Shown: positions 31,004-41,700, numbered from the stretch's first letter. The stretch is 64,000 nucleotides of DNA from Shinisaurus crocodilurus (GCA_021292165.1 CM037877.1:31260197-31324196); one strand, 5' to 3'. The notes: a model not told the origin generated them from the letters alone. Numbers and translations are program-made.

Positions 31004-32737
31004 CTTTAGAGTAACCAGCATTTAATAGATAGTTGTTTAATACTGAGAAGATTCCTTGAAAATAAAATTGATCTTCTTGTAAAAATCTTACTTTAATTCT
31101 CCAGAGATGATAAACAAGCCAGATGGCATACAAAACAAAATTGTTTGTAACAAAAAAGTGTGGGAGATAAACAATAAACATCTGTAAGTTGTTTACACTA
31201 TATTTTCCTCTAGCTGGGAAAGAATAAGGCATTGTAATTTGGGCTCCTTAAGAAGCATCTACAGAGTTGACTAATTAGAAATCTGTTGAATTTCTGTGAG
31301 TCTGAACACAGATATTGTTTTCAAGAGAGTTGCTAAACATTTTCCTCTTGGGCTTCCCCCCCACACCTACAGAGGTGGGGGGAAAGGGAAAGCTGTGAGT
31401 TATAGTCTGGTGGTAGATGGTGCACTGTCCGCCATTAATCAAAGAACCCACTGTCAAATATTATATACAGAGGTAATGATGACTATCGGTCAGCTAATAA
31501 TAAATAAAGGCAACCCCCTGCCCTCTCATAGACTGTGTTTAACCTCTGTCTTTAGTACGAGACTGAAGGGAACAAAGATAAAGGAAAGAATAGCGGGGGC
31601 AGAGAGTCTGAGACCCAAGAAGAAGTGAAGGACCACAGCCAACCATTTAATAACCTGGGAAGGCAGGTGATGCTGAAGGCCCAATTGGATGTTACTGCCT
31701 TGCTGGGGGAATAAAAAGGATATTAGATTTTCCTCACTCTGGGCAGCTTGGCACTGAGAGGAAGGTGGCCTTCCCCACTCTCGGTGCCTTTTGATGTCTG
31801 GATTTCGGTACACCAGCTTCATGTGTACTTTATGCAGGTTGCATGCCCATAAGATTTTAGTATTCTTTAATCCTGTTTTACACCTAGTTCCAGACCTTCT
31901 ATGTCTCTGAACTAAGAGCCTGCCACTTGCCTGCCCACAGCCTGAGCCTCTGACATGTGGCTGTGCATGCGTGCATGTGTACAAATGTATATATTGTTTG
32001 TTCCTTTCTTCTGTACACACACATGTACAGGAGAAAGGAACAAACAAGCAGGGATTTATTGGCTTGTCATTACGCTATAAAACACACATTTCCATGTACC
32101 TGTGTGAATTAACCTTCCATTGCATAACACAGAAGAGCTGTGTGAGGTGGCCACCTCAGGCACCTGGATTGGGCTGTCATGAAAGTGCAGCAAATTACTA
32201 GTTCTCTAATTTATTATTATTGTATTTTTACTGCCAGGGAGGGCGGGTGGGGGGAGGCATTTCTGAGATTTTCTGCCTCAGGTGCCAAAATAACTCGGTT
32301 GGCCTTGGGCATTATGTACCCTGACTTGGGGCGGAGGGTGGGGCATTTGTTGCACCACCTCAGGCAACGATATGTCCTGGGCTGGCCCCGACGCACTCCC
32401 TAGCCCTGAGGAAATATGGCATTCTTTCACTGACTCACCCCTTTGTTATGTTTTAATTACCTGCCTCCAGCTAACTGAGGTATTCTTGTTACCGGGATCT
32501 GCCAATGTTGAATAAAAACAACTCGACCAAATGAGTTGTAATGAGAACAGGAGAGAATTTGGCTCTTTATTTCCTCCCTCCCCCGACTGAGAGAAATATC
32601 ATCAAGGAACAACTCAGGTCATGCCAAATTCAATACGGAGCACTGAAAGGAGTTTTATTTTGTTTTTTAGTCTAACAAATAAAGGGAAACAAAAAGCGAG
32701 TTACATTTGAACCTCGCTAGTATGTATGTTTTCCCTC

Positions 32738-32770
<33 letters not shown>

Positions 32771-33799
32771 AATAATAAAGAGGGCAAGATCATCCGCTTG
32801 TTGTTAAGTGTTATTCACAAGCAGAAGAAATGTTCCAGAAATACATTTTCTGTGATACTGGAGATTAGTTAAATTCCCTCAGAAACAGTAAGCAAGCATT
32901 TCCACTCCCAGTGCCATTTTCTAACAGATTTCCTCTACTTACATACTTAAGTTAGGGGTTTTGGCAGCTCTAGTCCCTGACTAAACCCAGTGAATAATGG
33001 AAACCATTATATCCGCTTTGAATACTTTCAGACTGACCGTGATTCACACAGACATTTATTTTCTTCTTCCATCTGCTTGCCAACACCTTGGTGTACATAT
33101 TTGTAATGACAACGTGCATACAAGTTGGCCTGGAGGGTCCCTAACACTATGGGTTCGTATCAGACTGCATTAATACTGTCATTATTTCCATACACTGGAG
33201 TGGGAAATAACCTATTAAAAATATGTAGAGCATTCACATCAGAGTGAAATGGTGCCTGTTGAGTCGATTAATAATTAGCTCCTGTGCTCCCTCCATGCAA
33301 AAATGAAAAGTTGCTCCCCTGCTCCACCTGAACATTTTTCTTGGGTGTGTGTGTGTCTGATTTGGACATACTCAAATCTTATAACACAAGCAGAAATTGG
33401 TAAGTGCCACCTAAGTACACCAATCTTATTTTCTGCATATTTGTTCTGCAATATTAATTATGTATTTATAGTACAATTTACCAGACAACTCCCAAAGAAA
33501 GAAATAGCAAGAAAAGTAATTTTTAAAAGCCCAGGAAGCATCGAGCACTAGCCATTAAAACAATTCACTGGGGAGTAAGTCATCCAATATTAATAACCCA
33601 TCAGAACATGACAGTCTTCACTATTTTTCTAAAAGCTTATGTGGGAGGAGCTAGATGGACCTTCAGGGGAAAGGAATTCCAGAATCTGGGTGGCATAGCA
33701 GAGAAGCTCCTGTCCCACAGACTTAAAAACCTCAGATGGTGGTGGGACACAGAACAAAGCCTCCCCCCATGACCTCAAGAAGCAGAATTTCATGTCTAG
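31004..33799. other. Largely single-copy DNA
   Basis: About 2.8 kb with no gene or clear transposon. A (CAA)n microsatellite lies at about 32,739-32,769. The 173-residue minus-strand frame at 31,526-32,047 and shorter overlapping frames show no domain. 33,640-33,790 ('tccagaatctgggtggcat', 'cccccatgacctcaagaa') resembles a degraded LINE 3' UTR also seen near 45,220. Confidence 0.4.
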
Positions 33800-33805
33800 A
33801 TCACA

Positions 33806-33945
33806 GGTGGGCAGAAGGTAGATCTCCAGATGTTTGGATTTCAACTCCTAGAAGTCCCTGCCAGCCTGGCCAATGGTCAGGAATGTTGGGAGTTGAAGTC
33901 CAAAACATCTGGAGATCTACTTTCTGCCCACCCCTGTTCTAGATA
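33806..33945. mobile_element. Hairpin MITE, hAT-like
   Basis: The left arm 'caggtgggcagaaggtagat' pairs with the right arm 'atctactttctgcccacccc'. The core is 'ttcaactcctagaagtccct' with its partner 'gggagttgaagtcc'. The left flank 'tctagat' recurs on the right ('tctagat' after 'cccctgt'), a probable but shifted target duplication. Confidence 0.75.
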
Positions 33946-34001
33946 TAGTGCACCCAAACTATTTAGGGCTCTTAAGATAATAGCAAGTCTTTCCCCCATT
34001 A

Positions 34002-34228
34002 CTGTGCAGTCCTAAGCAATCCTCCAGTATTGGAGGCAGTATACCTCTGTATACTGGTTGCTGGGGAACATGAGCAGGGGGGAGCATGCTTTTGCATTCA
34101 TGTCTTATTTTTGGGTTTTCCACAGACAGCTGCTTGGCCACTGTGGGAAAAGAATGCTGGACTAGATGGGTCTTTAGTCTGTGTTCCCTGGAGCTTACTC
34201 CCTAGTAAGTGCATTTAGGAGTGCAGCC
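34002..34228. mobile_element. Harbinger-like MITE, opened by a CR1 3' end
   Basis: Flanked by TTA at 33,999-34,001 and 34,229-34,231, the target duplication typical of PIF/Harbinger. The left end 'ctgtgcagtcctaagc' is matched by the right end 'taggagtgcagcc', and the right half 'cttactccctagtaag' matches the element at 40,318. The middle (about 34,021-34,180) is an inserted CR1 end. Confidence 0.7.
34021..34180 (+). mobile_element. CR1 3' UTR fragment nested in a MITE
   Basis: 'cagtattggaggcagtatac', 'ggttgctggggaacatgagc', 'cttggccactgtgggaaa' and 'atgctggactagatgggtct' follow the CR1 3' region seen at 63,490-63,690. It lacks the last CR1 repeat unit. Confidence 0.75.
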
Positions 34229-34429
34229 TTAGACATTATCAAGATACCATCCTCTGAGCTACTATTAGGAAGATATGGCAGATATTGAGGCACATCTGAA
34301 GTGCTAATTCTGAGGATAGTTGTATGCATGTTTGTTGGATGAATGACCAGTTCATGTCTTATAGCCACTTTGTGGAGGGCACGTTTAATTGCTTCATGTG
34401 ACAGCTGTTATATGGTGTGCTGTTCTACT

Positions 34430-34500
34430 GTTATTATTGTTTTATAAACCTCCCTGAGAACTTCGTTGTTGAAGGTATGGTATATAAATTCTTATAATAT
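34430..34500 (+). repeat. L2-like 3' end
   Basis: 'ttataaacctccctgagaac' followed by 'gtatggtatataaattctt' is a diverged L2-group terminus. Confidence 0.45.
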
Positions 34501-34699
34501 AATATGAGAAGTGAAAAATAATTCAGTGTTAAGCTGCATTACAAAGCAGCAGTATAGCTCTGTGCCCTCTGAGCATCGAACTGCACATCTGTACATCTAA
34601 CCATAGATAGATGTTGGTCCTTCATCATGGTCAGACTAGAGCAGTATTTCCCCATCACACCTATCTGAGATCTGACACACTGTGGCCTAAGAAATACAG

Positions 34700-34996
34700 A
34701 CCTAAGATCTAAATGGAGGTTGGCCTTTCACAAAGGTTCCATGGACTTTGAAGAAGCCCGAGTGCAAGGTGAAAGGGAGAAACGTGCTAAGCGAAAAGCA
34801 CGTCAAATGAATCCTTTACAGGACCATCTTCTATCTGGTAACCTGTGTCCTCACTGTGGGAAGCTGTGTGGATCTAGAATTGGCCTCCACAGTCACTTAC
34901 GGACCCATCGCTAGAGTCTACACAATCTTCTTTAGAATTTCCTCCTTTTATCCCGGAAGACAATCTTACTCGGTCACGAGTGATCGCCTGATGATG
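34700..34996 (+). mobile_element. 5'-truncated zinc-finger LINE, copy 1, with 11-bp TSD
   Basis: Flanked by the exact 11-bp duplication aagaaatacag (34,689-34,699 and 34,997-35,007), as expected for target-primed reverse transcription. The frame at 34,720-34,914 (64 residues) is the C-terminus of a LINE polyprotein. It has a basic stretch (EREKRAKRKAR) and a terminal C2H2 finger, C43-x2-C46-x12-H59-x3-H63, just before the stop. The 3' end is 'gcctgatgatgaag'. It is nearly identical to 43,774-44,070. The clade is uncertain; RTE/RTEX is my best guess. Confidence 0.88.
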
Positions 34997-35007
34997 AAGA
35001 AATACAG

Positions 35008-35494
35008 GAATGGTTTGGCTACTCTTCTGTGTGCTCCTATTCCCTATAATTTGAAGAATGGCACAATAGCAAGATAAGGGATGCTGCTTTCAGATACTAG
35101 ATGGTTTTGTTGGGAATAAAGCACGAACTACAAATTATATCACTTCTTTTCATATCGATATTAATGCTACAGGGCTGAGTGCAATAAAAGGAATTTGATT
35201 ATGTCATTGAATACAAGAGTTGCACACTAAGTATGTTTATATCACCCAACTGTTCCATTTGTATAAGAAGATGCTACAGAGTCAAGGGATGATTTTAAGA
35301 TAAAAATATATAATATTTATGTATCTTGCTTCTAAAAGCTGCTGGCAATATATATGATAAATATGTTTAATACTAAGAAGCCTCTTGTTTCATAGCCACT
35401 CAGAAATGGCCAAAAGATAGGAAATATTTCAAATTAGGGTGTTGCTGTTGTTTTGCTGTTGTTCTTCCCCGAAAGTGATAAGCATCATCTTTAT
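35008..35494. other. No recognised feature
   Basis: AT-rich, no repeat or gene seen. Confidence 0.35.
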
Positions 35495-35625
35495 GTATTA
35501 ATTAATTTATTTAATTTATACCCCACCTTTTTTCCTGCAAGGAACCCAAAGCGGCTTACATAATCCTCCTCCTCTCCATTTTATCCTTACAACAACCCTG
35601 TGAGGTAGGTTAGGCTGAGAGTCAT
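35495..35625 (-). mobile_element. Sauria SINE, 3' part only
   Basis: Minus strand: 'cacagggttgttgtaaggat', 'aaaatggagaggaggagg' and the tail 'aggtggggtataaattaaa'. The tRNA-derived head is missing, a normal 5' truncation. Confidence 0.85.
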
Positions 35626-36329
35626 TAAAAAATACATTAAAAAGAGAATTAAATAAACATACTAGCTGTCCTGTTTTTCAAGGCACAGCCTGAACTTACC
35701 TGCTCTCCTGCCTCATTCCTGCCTGCCCTCCCCACCTGAGTAATTAGAAAGGGGATTTTTAAAATTTGAAGGAGGAGAATGACTGTTTGGATAACGGTGA
35801 TATTGATTACTTCTGCCATCCAGCTGGTGGCTATTCTCCATCTACTTTTATTTCTGTGTTAGGAGATCAACCATTGGCAATAGCTCAAGGTCATGTTTCT
35901 GTCAATTGATGAAGATAGGGCCCACTTGTAACAGCTAAAGGAAAGAGGGAGGAAAAAATAAGAAGAGGTGTACAAATGTGACAGAGGGTGGTAGAAAAGG
36001 AGAACTTTCTACGGAGTGTGGTGGGTGCTTTGTTTTTGTCAGGACCCATCAGGATTTATCCCTCACAACTAATTTTGAATGCCAGTCTCAATCTTGGAAC
36101 AGATGAAGTTATAATTGTGAAGTGTACCTACAGTTCGGAGTGTGGTGGAATGCAGGATGTTGCCTTATACCAAGTCAGACCAACTATTTGTCCATTGAGC
36201 TCAGTCTTGTCTATTCTTCAAGGGCTCCTACTCATATGAGAACTTTCCCATAATCTGCTACTTGATCCCTGATGGAATAAGAAGATCCCGGTTGAATAGG
36301 AAGATCCCTGCTGTATCTGATCAAAGGCT
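35626..36329. other. Single-copy DNA; possible CR1 traces after 36,160
   Basis: The first 530 bp show nothing. 'ttataccaagtcagaccaac' near 36,166 resembles a CR1 terminal phrase and may mark a second, much older CR1 fragment. Confidence 0.35.
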
Positions 36330-36515
36330 TACATAGTCCAGCTTTTCTGTTTGCACAGTGGCCAGCAAGATGCCTATGGAAAGCCCACAAGCAGGACATG
36401 AACACAATAGCACCCTCCTACTCATGTTCCCAGAAACTGGCATACAGAGGCTTAATGCCTCTGATATTGGAGGTAAAATATAGCCATCATGACTAGTAGC
36501 CATTGATAGCCCATG
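36330..36515 (-). mobile_element. CR1 3' UTR fragment, minus strand
   Basis: 'cagtggccagcaagatgcct', 'cccacaagcaggacatgaac' and 'gaggcttaatgcctctgata' are the reverse complement of the CR1 3' UTR seen at 63,470-63,640. It is diverged. Confidence 0.75.
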
Positions 36516-36567
36516 TTTCTTCAAACTGGAGATGTCAGGGATTGATCCTGAGAGCTTCTGCTTCAAG

Positions 36568-36692
36568 GGTGAGCAACTTGTGGCCTTCCAGATGTTTTGG
36601 CCTACAACTCCCATCAGCACTAGTCAGCATAACCAATGGTGAGGGATGACGAGAGCTGCGGGCCAAAGCATCTGGAGGGACCACAAGTTGCA
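36568..36692. mobile_element. Hairpin MITE, hAT-like
   Basis: 'gagcaacttgtggccttcca' pairs with 'ggaccacaagttgcag'; the core is 'ggcctacaactcccatcagc' with its partner 'gagagctgcgggcc'. The arms are diverged. Confidence 0.75.
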
Positions 36693-36837
36693 GAACCCTG
36701 TTCTACATGGAAGGTATGTGCTCTAACATTGAGCTACGGGCCCTCCCAGGAGGATGACATCCCTTAAGGATGTACCAGAGGAGGAAAGCTTCACAGCAAG
36801 ATACCAAGACCCAGTCTTCAGTTTATTCAAGTTTGAC

Positions 36838-36925
36838 AGTATCATCCTATAGTGTCTACTCAGAAGAAAGGCTCATTGGCTTCAAAGGGAATTTCTCCAA
36901 GATAAACAAGCATAGGACTGCAGCC
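36838..36925. mobile_element. Harbinger-like MITE remnant
   Basis: 'atcctatagtgtctactcag' on the left and 'agcataggactgcagcc' on the right follow the 40,318 element. No intact TTA duplication is visible. Confidence 0.55.
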
Positions 36926-37104
36926 TAAACAACAAAAAAGTAGTGCATTTGTTGCAGTCACTGTTTTATTCTTCAACATGGAAGCCCAACCCTGCCCTTC
37001 TCAACTGCACCCCTGTCTATGGTTCCCAACATTATGGCATCAAGAAACAGATTCTTCTCTTCCTTCCAGGACATAACACTGCATTTATCTACTACCTTGT
37101 TTAC

Positions 37105-37165
37105 TCATACGTAAGTGCCATTGGCTTCAATGGGACTTACTCCCTTGTAAGTGTGCATAGTGGTG
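37105..37165. repeat. Fragment of Harbinger-like MITE
   Basis: 'cttcaatgggacttactccc' and 'ttgtaagtgtgcatag' match the right half of the same family. The left half is not clear. Confidence 0.5.
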
Positions 37166-37567
37166 GTGGTGAGATTCCTTGGTGGAACTATTGCCATGTC
37201 CTAAGCCCTGCTGGCTCATTGCTGGAGAGGTCTTTCTGACTTTAAGCTGTCCCCCCCCCCCACTCTTTCTCCCTGCTTCTCATTGTGGTCAATGGGAGAG
37301 AATTAACAATGCCAGCTTCAGAGAGGGCATAGTTCAAGTTTCCTTTTGGGGGCATGTTCTTGTCTGAGCTTAGGAATAGATTTTTAATAGATTTTTTTAA
37401 GGAATAGATTTTTATTATAAATAAATCATACCTTAGGGTCCTGTGAATCCTTGAGCACACTAACATGCCCCATAAAAAGCCCCATTTCACCACCACCAGG
37501 AGCAACAGCAGCAGAACACTACCAGTGGGACATCTAAACCCACAGAGCTTTCCAAAGATGTACCATG

Positions 37568-37586
37568 TGTGCGTGTGCGTGTGCGT

Positions 37587-37620
<34 letters not shown>

Positions 37621-37622
37621 TT
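37568..37622 (+). repeat. (GTGTGC)n/(GT)n microsatellite
   Basis: Alternating purine-pyrimidine run: 'gtgtgcgtgtgcgtg' units, then pure GT. The frames across it are repeat artefacts. Confidence 0.95.
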
Positions 37623-37733
37623 GGGTGTGTTTGTGCAGTGATATAAGTGCTGCCCCACCAGCAGGCCTCCCTCCCCACCAGCGGAGTGGTGCTTACACCA
37701 CATCCAATGGCAGGCTTTAGGATAGTCCCCTTA

Positions 37734-37861
37734 AGGCACAATCTTATGCAAGTTTAGACAGAAAAAAGACCTACAACTCCCAGCATGTTCTGCTCTGCTG
37801 GCTGGGGCATGCTGGGAGTTGTAGGTCTTTTTTCTGTCTAAACTTGCATAGGATTGTGCCC
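37734..37861. mobile_element. Near-perfect hairpin MITE, Harbinger-like (TTA TSD)
   Basis: 128 bp, flanked by TTA at 37,731-37,733 and 37,862-37,864. The arms begin 'aggcacaatcttatgcaagt' and end with the reverse complement. Each arm carries 'ctacaactcccagcatg' (37,771-37,787; inverted 37,806-37,824), the same core as the hAT-type hairpins. The arms are nearly identical, so the copy is probably young. Confidence 0.9.
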
Positions 37862-38139
37862 TTAGCCTCTCCCCCCCCCCCCGCAGTCTTTCATGCCCAC
37901 TGTCAGAAATCTGATGATTCTCTTGCAAGCAAAGCCAAGTTTAACGAACAGGGGTTTTATGCAGGAAGTATGTTCTGGTATTAATGTCTTCCATCTGCAA
38001 TGCCTCAGGAACATGCCATGAGAGCCACTATTAGATTTTGGGATCAAATATTGTTAGCTTGTAGTACAGAATCTAACACTGGCTTATTGCCAAAGATCCA
38101 AAGTCAGTGCCATCGAACAATAAAAACCTGGCTTATCCT

Positions 38140-38187
38140 TGGTAAAAAAAAAAAAGAGAGAGAGAGAGAAAGAGAGAGAGAGAGCAA
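38140..38187 (+). repeat. A-run and (GA)n low complexity
   Basis: A 12-base A run followed by GA repeats with AAA interruptions. Confidence 0.9.
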
Positions 38188-38382
38188 AAAGAACAGCATC
38201 CATAAAGATCTGCTGTTCTTGTAACTCTTAGCAGCTAAACTTGCCTGGGGTGAAACCAAATGGATACAGCATGTCCTTCCCACTTGTCAGATGTAGATAA
38301 ACATGGTGCAGAAGTTGATGGTGATGCAGAAATCGATTGACCTCACAGATAAGAGAGGCCAAATTCAGGGGGGGGGGGGAGA

Positions 38383-38830
38383 GGCTGGTGACTCCTATTT
38401 AGGTGGGGCTCCTTTCCCATTGCAGGTTTTTCACTGTTTCTTTGGAGCTTCATGGGAGCTATCCGTGGTGCTGAACTCCATCCCCCAAATAGGTTCACCA
38501 CCATGGAGCACCATGGAGAGGTCCTATGAAGCTCATAAGAACGTAAGGAGAGCCATGCTGGATAAGACCAAGGGTCCATCTAGTCCAGCATTCTGTTCAC
38601 ACAGTGGCCAACCAGCTGCCCATGGGAAACCCACATGCAGGATATGAGTGCAACAGCACCTACCCACCCATGTTCCCCAGCAACTGAAGTACATAGGCAT
38701 ACTGCCTCTGATTCTGGACATACTGCCTCTGATATGGTTTTACCGATACTGATACTCCAAATAAAAGCTTCAAAACCTGCAATGGAAAAGGAGCCCCACC
38801 GAAATAGGAGTCAGCGGCTTCCCCTGCCAG
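38383..38830. mobile_element. Inverted-repeat element, family B copy 2, opened by CR1
   Basis: The left arm 'ggctggtgactcctattta', 'ggtggggctcctttcccatt' pairs with the right arm 'aatggaaaaggagccccacc', 'gaaataggagtcagcggctt'. It matches the element at 5,468-5,680. A CR1 fragment (38,536-38,752) sits between the arms. Confidence 0.8.
38536..38752 (-). mobile_element. CR1 3' end nested in family B element
   Basis: Minus strand: the terminal 'tacgttctt', 'ggtcttatccagcatggct', 'gccactgtgtgaacagaatg' and 'cagaggcagtatgcctatgt'. A second 'ctgattctggacatactgcc' suggests a small internal duplication near 38,707-38,745. The 5' end is truncated. Confidence 0.85.
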
Positions 38831-38879
38831 CTTCCAAAAATAGAAGTCTCTCCCTCTCTCTCTTTTAATACATGGTCTT

Positions 38880-39374
38880 CATTCTTTTCACACGTTGAAT
38901 GAATCCCATAAAGAAAGCTGAAATACTTCCCAAAGATTTAAATGTATCTCTGTAGATGGATGCTAGACATAAAACCTTCTCACAATTAATTGTCTTGATC
39001 AAAGAGCTGTATGTATACTTTTCTTTTCATGAATAGATCCCTGGTTAAACTGCAATGGTTTGCTTTTATAACGTTTACTCCATTTATTTATTATGTATAT
39101 TTCTATGCCATCTCACTTCAGTACAAATTCCCAAGGCCGTTTCATATGTGATGAATAGGCTGCAAGTCAATTTGTTATTTTAGTTATGTTATTTATTTTT
39201 CTTTGAATTGTTTTATTTATTCTTTTTTATTGTGTTATATTATGTCTGTTTTCTTTGCACAATAGATGTTATACTTGAGTGGGGGATTTGAATAAACGGA
39301 ATGTTGGGTTTTTAAAAAAAGAAAAACCCAACAGTCACTGTACATGCTCCTACCTGTAGGCTCATTGCGTAATG
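38880..39374. other. No recognised feature
   Basis: AT-rich DNA. 39,070-39,150 has a weak L2/SINE-like 'tttctatgccatctcacttc' phrase only. Confidence 0.35.
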
Positions 39375-40171
39375 CAGGGGTGGGGAACCTCTGGGCCGGC
39401 AGCCAAAACAGGCCCGCTGGGTTTCCCCAGAAGGCCATGCCCCCTTCCTCCAGCCCCACCCCCTTTCCCCCAACCACCGATCATTTGGTGGTTTCCCAGC
39501 TTTTGTGCAGTTTTTTTCCCCATTCTAAAAGGTTGAAATGCCTCTCGTAAGGCTTACTTACTGGCAGTAAAAGTAAGAGCTTTAACAGAGCAATCCTGTG
39601 CCCCCCCCCCCAGACAGCATCTAGCAGGCCATAGGATTCTTTGGATTCCCAGATTCAAGGTCGGAGACAGAGCTCCAACCGCAGAGCTGGGGGTCCACAC
39701 ATGGATCCCTCTCCCCCTGTCGCAGCTGGCGTGGAAAGGACCACGCTGGCTGCTTCTCCAAGGTCAGGAAATCGGCCTCAGAGATGGGTAAAGGGGCAGG
39801 GGGCAGGGGGAGGAGAATGGGGCCACCAGGATACTAGGTATCCTGGTGGCACTCCAGCCTCCTTCCCTCCCCATCTGAAGCACCACAGCTAGATGGACAA
39901 AATCAGCCGTCGAGCTGACTTGCAGAGCGGGAGGAGCAGGGAGGCGGAGATCACCTCCGCTGCTTCCCCTGCTCTGCAGAGGATGCTTATAAGCCGCCTC
40001 TGAGTTTGGAGGCTTACGAGCATCAAGGATGCAACCCATCTAAGCTAAAATAGGCTAGTAACCTCACCTCACCTTTTTGCCTTCAGCTCTGCCCACCACT
40101 GGAATGCAGCCCCCGAGCGGTCCTCTCAAATGGAGTTCAGCCCTTGGGCTGAAACAGGTTCCCCACCTCTG
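39375..40171. mobile_element. hAT-type element (797 bp) with a nested MITE
   Basis: The left end 'caggggtggggaacctctgg' is inverted with respect to the right end 'caggttccccacctctg'. The 8-bp flanks gcgtaatg (39,367-39,374) and gtgtaatg (40,172-40,179) differ at one base. The outer parts are about 200 bp and 130 bp; between them lies another element (39,593-40,045). No transposase remains. Confidence 0.82.
39593..40045. mobile_element. MITE family C copy 1 (gatac...gtatc hairpin)
   Basis: It shares ordered blocks with 44,388-44,785: 'cgcagagctgggg', 'ccaaggtc', then the hairpin 'ccaccaggatactaggtatc' followed by ctggtgg, 'ggcggagatcacctccgctg', and 'ggatgcttataagc'. The ends 'gagcaatcctgtg' and 'aaggatgcaacccat' are weakly inverted. 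It lies inside the hAT element, so it inserted later. Confidence 0.65.
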
Positions 40172-40317
40172 GTGTAATGAATAGGTTACTAGTGAGGATT
40201 TTGTTTAGTCTGTATTTCAAAACAAACTGATTTCATCTACACCTCCTGGATGATCGTGCGGATTGTGCGCATATTAAATACGTTCAGAAACTTGAACTTT
40301 GGGAGAAAATACATTTA

Positions 40318-40407
40318 GGTTGCAATCTTGTATACACTTTCCTGGGAGTAAGTCCTATTGAACTCAATGGAACTTACTGCTGAGTAGAGATATATAGGAT
40401 TACACTG
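40318..40407. mobile_element. Harbinger-like MITE (90 bp)
   Basis: Flanked by TTA at 40,315-40,317 and 40,408-40,410. The left arm 'ggttgcaatcttgtatacac' pairs with the right arm ending 'atataggattacactg'; the inner parts 'agtaagtcctattgaactca' and 'atggaacttactgctgag' pair as well. It is the clearest copy of the ATCCTATAC group here. Confidence 0.82.
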
Positions 40408-40679
40408 TTAGAAAAGCATATTTTGTGAGAAAATACATTCAAAATACTTAAGTAAATGCATATTTAAATACTGACTTTTATGCAGATTTTAAAAATCTAG
40501 GTTAATGGGACAAAATGGACATCAGTGAAAACACGTGCAACTGACACGGACTGGAATAGACTGATCTGTCCATCCCTACTTATAGGTATTTTAAATTTGC
40601 CCATATCCAAAGAAATGGCTGCCACTTCCAGCTCTGCAAGGAATTTCAAAGATGTCTTAATCTGTAGTATTTGTTCCCT

Positions 40680-40800
40680 TCTGCCAAGGAACTCAGAGTA
40701 GCTTTCTGAACCACCCTGTGTGAGGGGGTCTGGCTGAAAGATAGTGATTTCCTAAAGGTGACCCAGTGACGTTCATAGTTGTGAAGGATTTGACACTGGG
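40680..40800 (-). repeat. Degenerate tRNA-SINE copy
   Basis: 'gatagtgatttcctaaaggt' and 'gacccagtgacgttcatagt' are a strongly diverged minus-strand SINE core. It is only supported by word order. Confidence 0.35.
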
Positions 40801-40826
40801 CTCTCTCAAAACCCTACACGCTAGCC

Positions 40827-40915
40827 AAGCCTTCCCCAACCTGCTGCCCTCCAGATGTTTTATGGGAGTTGTAGTCCAACACATCTGGAGTGAGCCAGGT
40901 TGGGGAAGGCAGCTC
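40827..40915. mobile_element. Hairpin MITE, internally deleted
   Basis: 'agccttccccaacctgctgc' pairs with 'gccaggttggggaaggc', and 'ctccagatgttttatgggag' with 'acacatctggag'. One copy of the 'actacaactccc' core remains (as 'gggagttgtagt'). The other arm is partly deleted. Confidence 0.8.
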
Positions 40916-41369
40916 TAGATGCTATTATACTATGCTGCCTCTCAGATAACTCCGTCTTTGGCTGGGGGATCTGTTATGTGGCAGGCTTAGCATCGTGAAT
41001 TAGATGGGTTAAGTACTCTGCAAATACCGTACTTCTTGAGAAGAATGGATACTGGGTTTCTGATGATTTAATGCTTCATCCTGCTATAATTATTCTAATT
41101 TTCCTCTGCTTAAATACAGCAGATGGCCATACATTCTGTAGGCAGAAAAAATGGAGAAACTTGTCATGGCCGATTCATCATTTTTAAAAGACTGAGGAAA
41201 TAGTGGTGATCAAAATAAGTGTGTTTGCCTCAGTCATTAAAATGGTTGACTCAATGGGGCCTGTTAGAGTTCTTCTGGCCCCTTATTCCAATCTCTCCCC
41301 AGTCAGATTCTTTGCTAAGCGGGATTAGTCCACAGAAAAGGATGCTCATTTATTTAAGAATTGTCACAT
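40916..41369. other. No recognised feature
   Basis: Nothing recognisable in about 450 bp. Confidence 0.35.
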
Positions 41370-41520
41370 TTTTATCCTCCCTTACATCTTTACCAAGGAG
41401 CTCAGGTCAGCACACACAGGGTGATTCCATGGTTATATTCACAACAACCCTGAGAAGTAGGATAGGCTGAGTGATGGTGGCCCAAGGCCACCTAGTGAAC
41501 TTGATCAGCGATCAGAAATG
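41370..41520 (-). repeat. Degenerate tRNA-SINE/MIR-like copy
   Basis: 'tattcacaacaaccctgaga', 'agtaggataggctgagtgat' and 'ggtggcccaaggccacctag' preserve the minus-strand SINE core. It is diverged. Confidence 0.55.
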
Positions 41521-41579
41521 TGTACCTGCATTACCCATATCCAAATGGGACTCACTAGCCCATTATGGGACATTATGGG

Positions 41580-41700
41580 ACATTATGGAAGATAAGGCTA
41601 TCAATGGCTACTAGTCATGATGGCTATATATTATGTCCAGTATTGGAGGCAGTATGCCTCTGTATTCCAGTTGCTGAGAGCATGAGTGGGAGGTGATTTT
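41580..41700 (+). mobile_element. CR1 3' UTR fragment
   Basis: 'gctatcaatggctactagtc', 'atgatggctatatattatg', 'cagtattggaggcagtatgc' and 'ctctgtattccagttgctg' match the CR1 3' UTR. It is truncated on both sides. Confidence 0.75.

Noticed and set aside
37242..37741. Frames with HT and RT repeats
   Set aside because: These come from the GTGTGC microsatellite.
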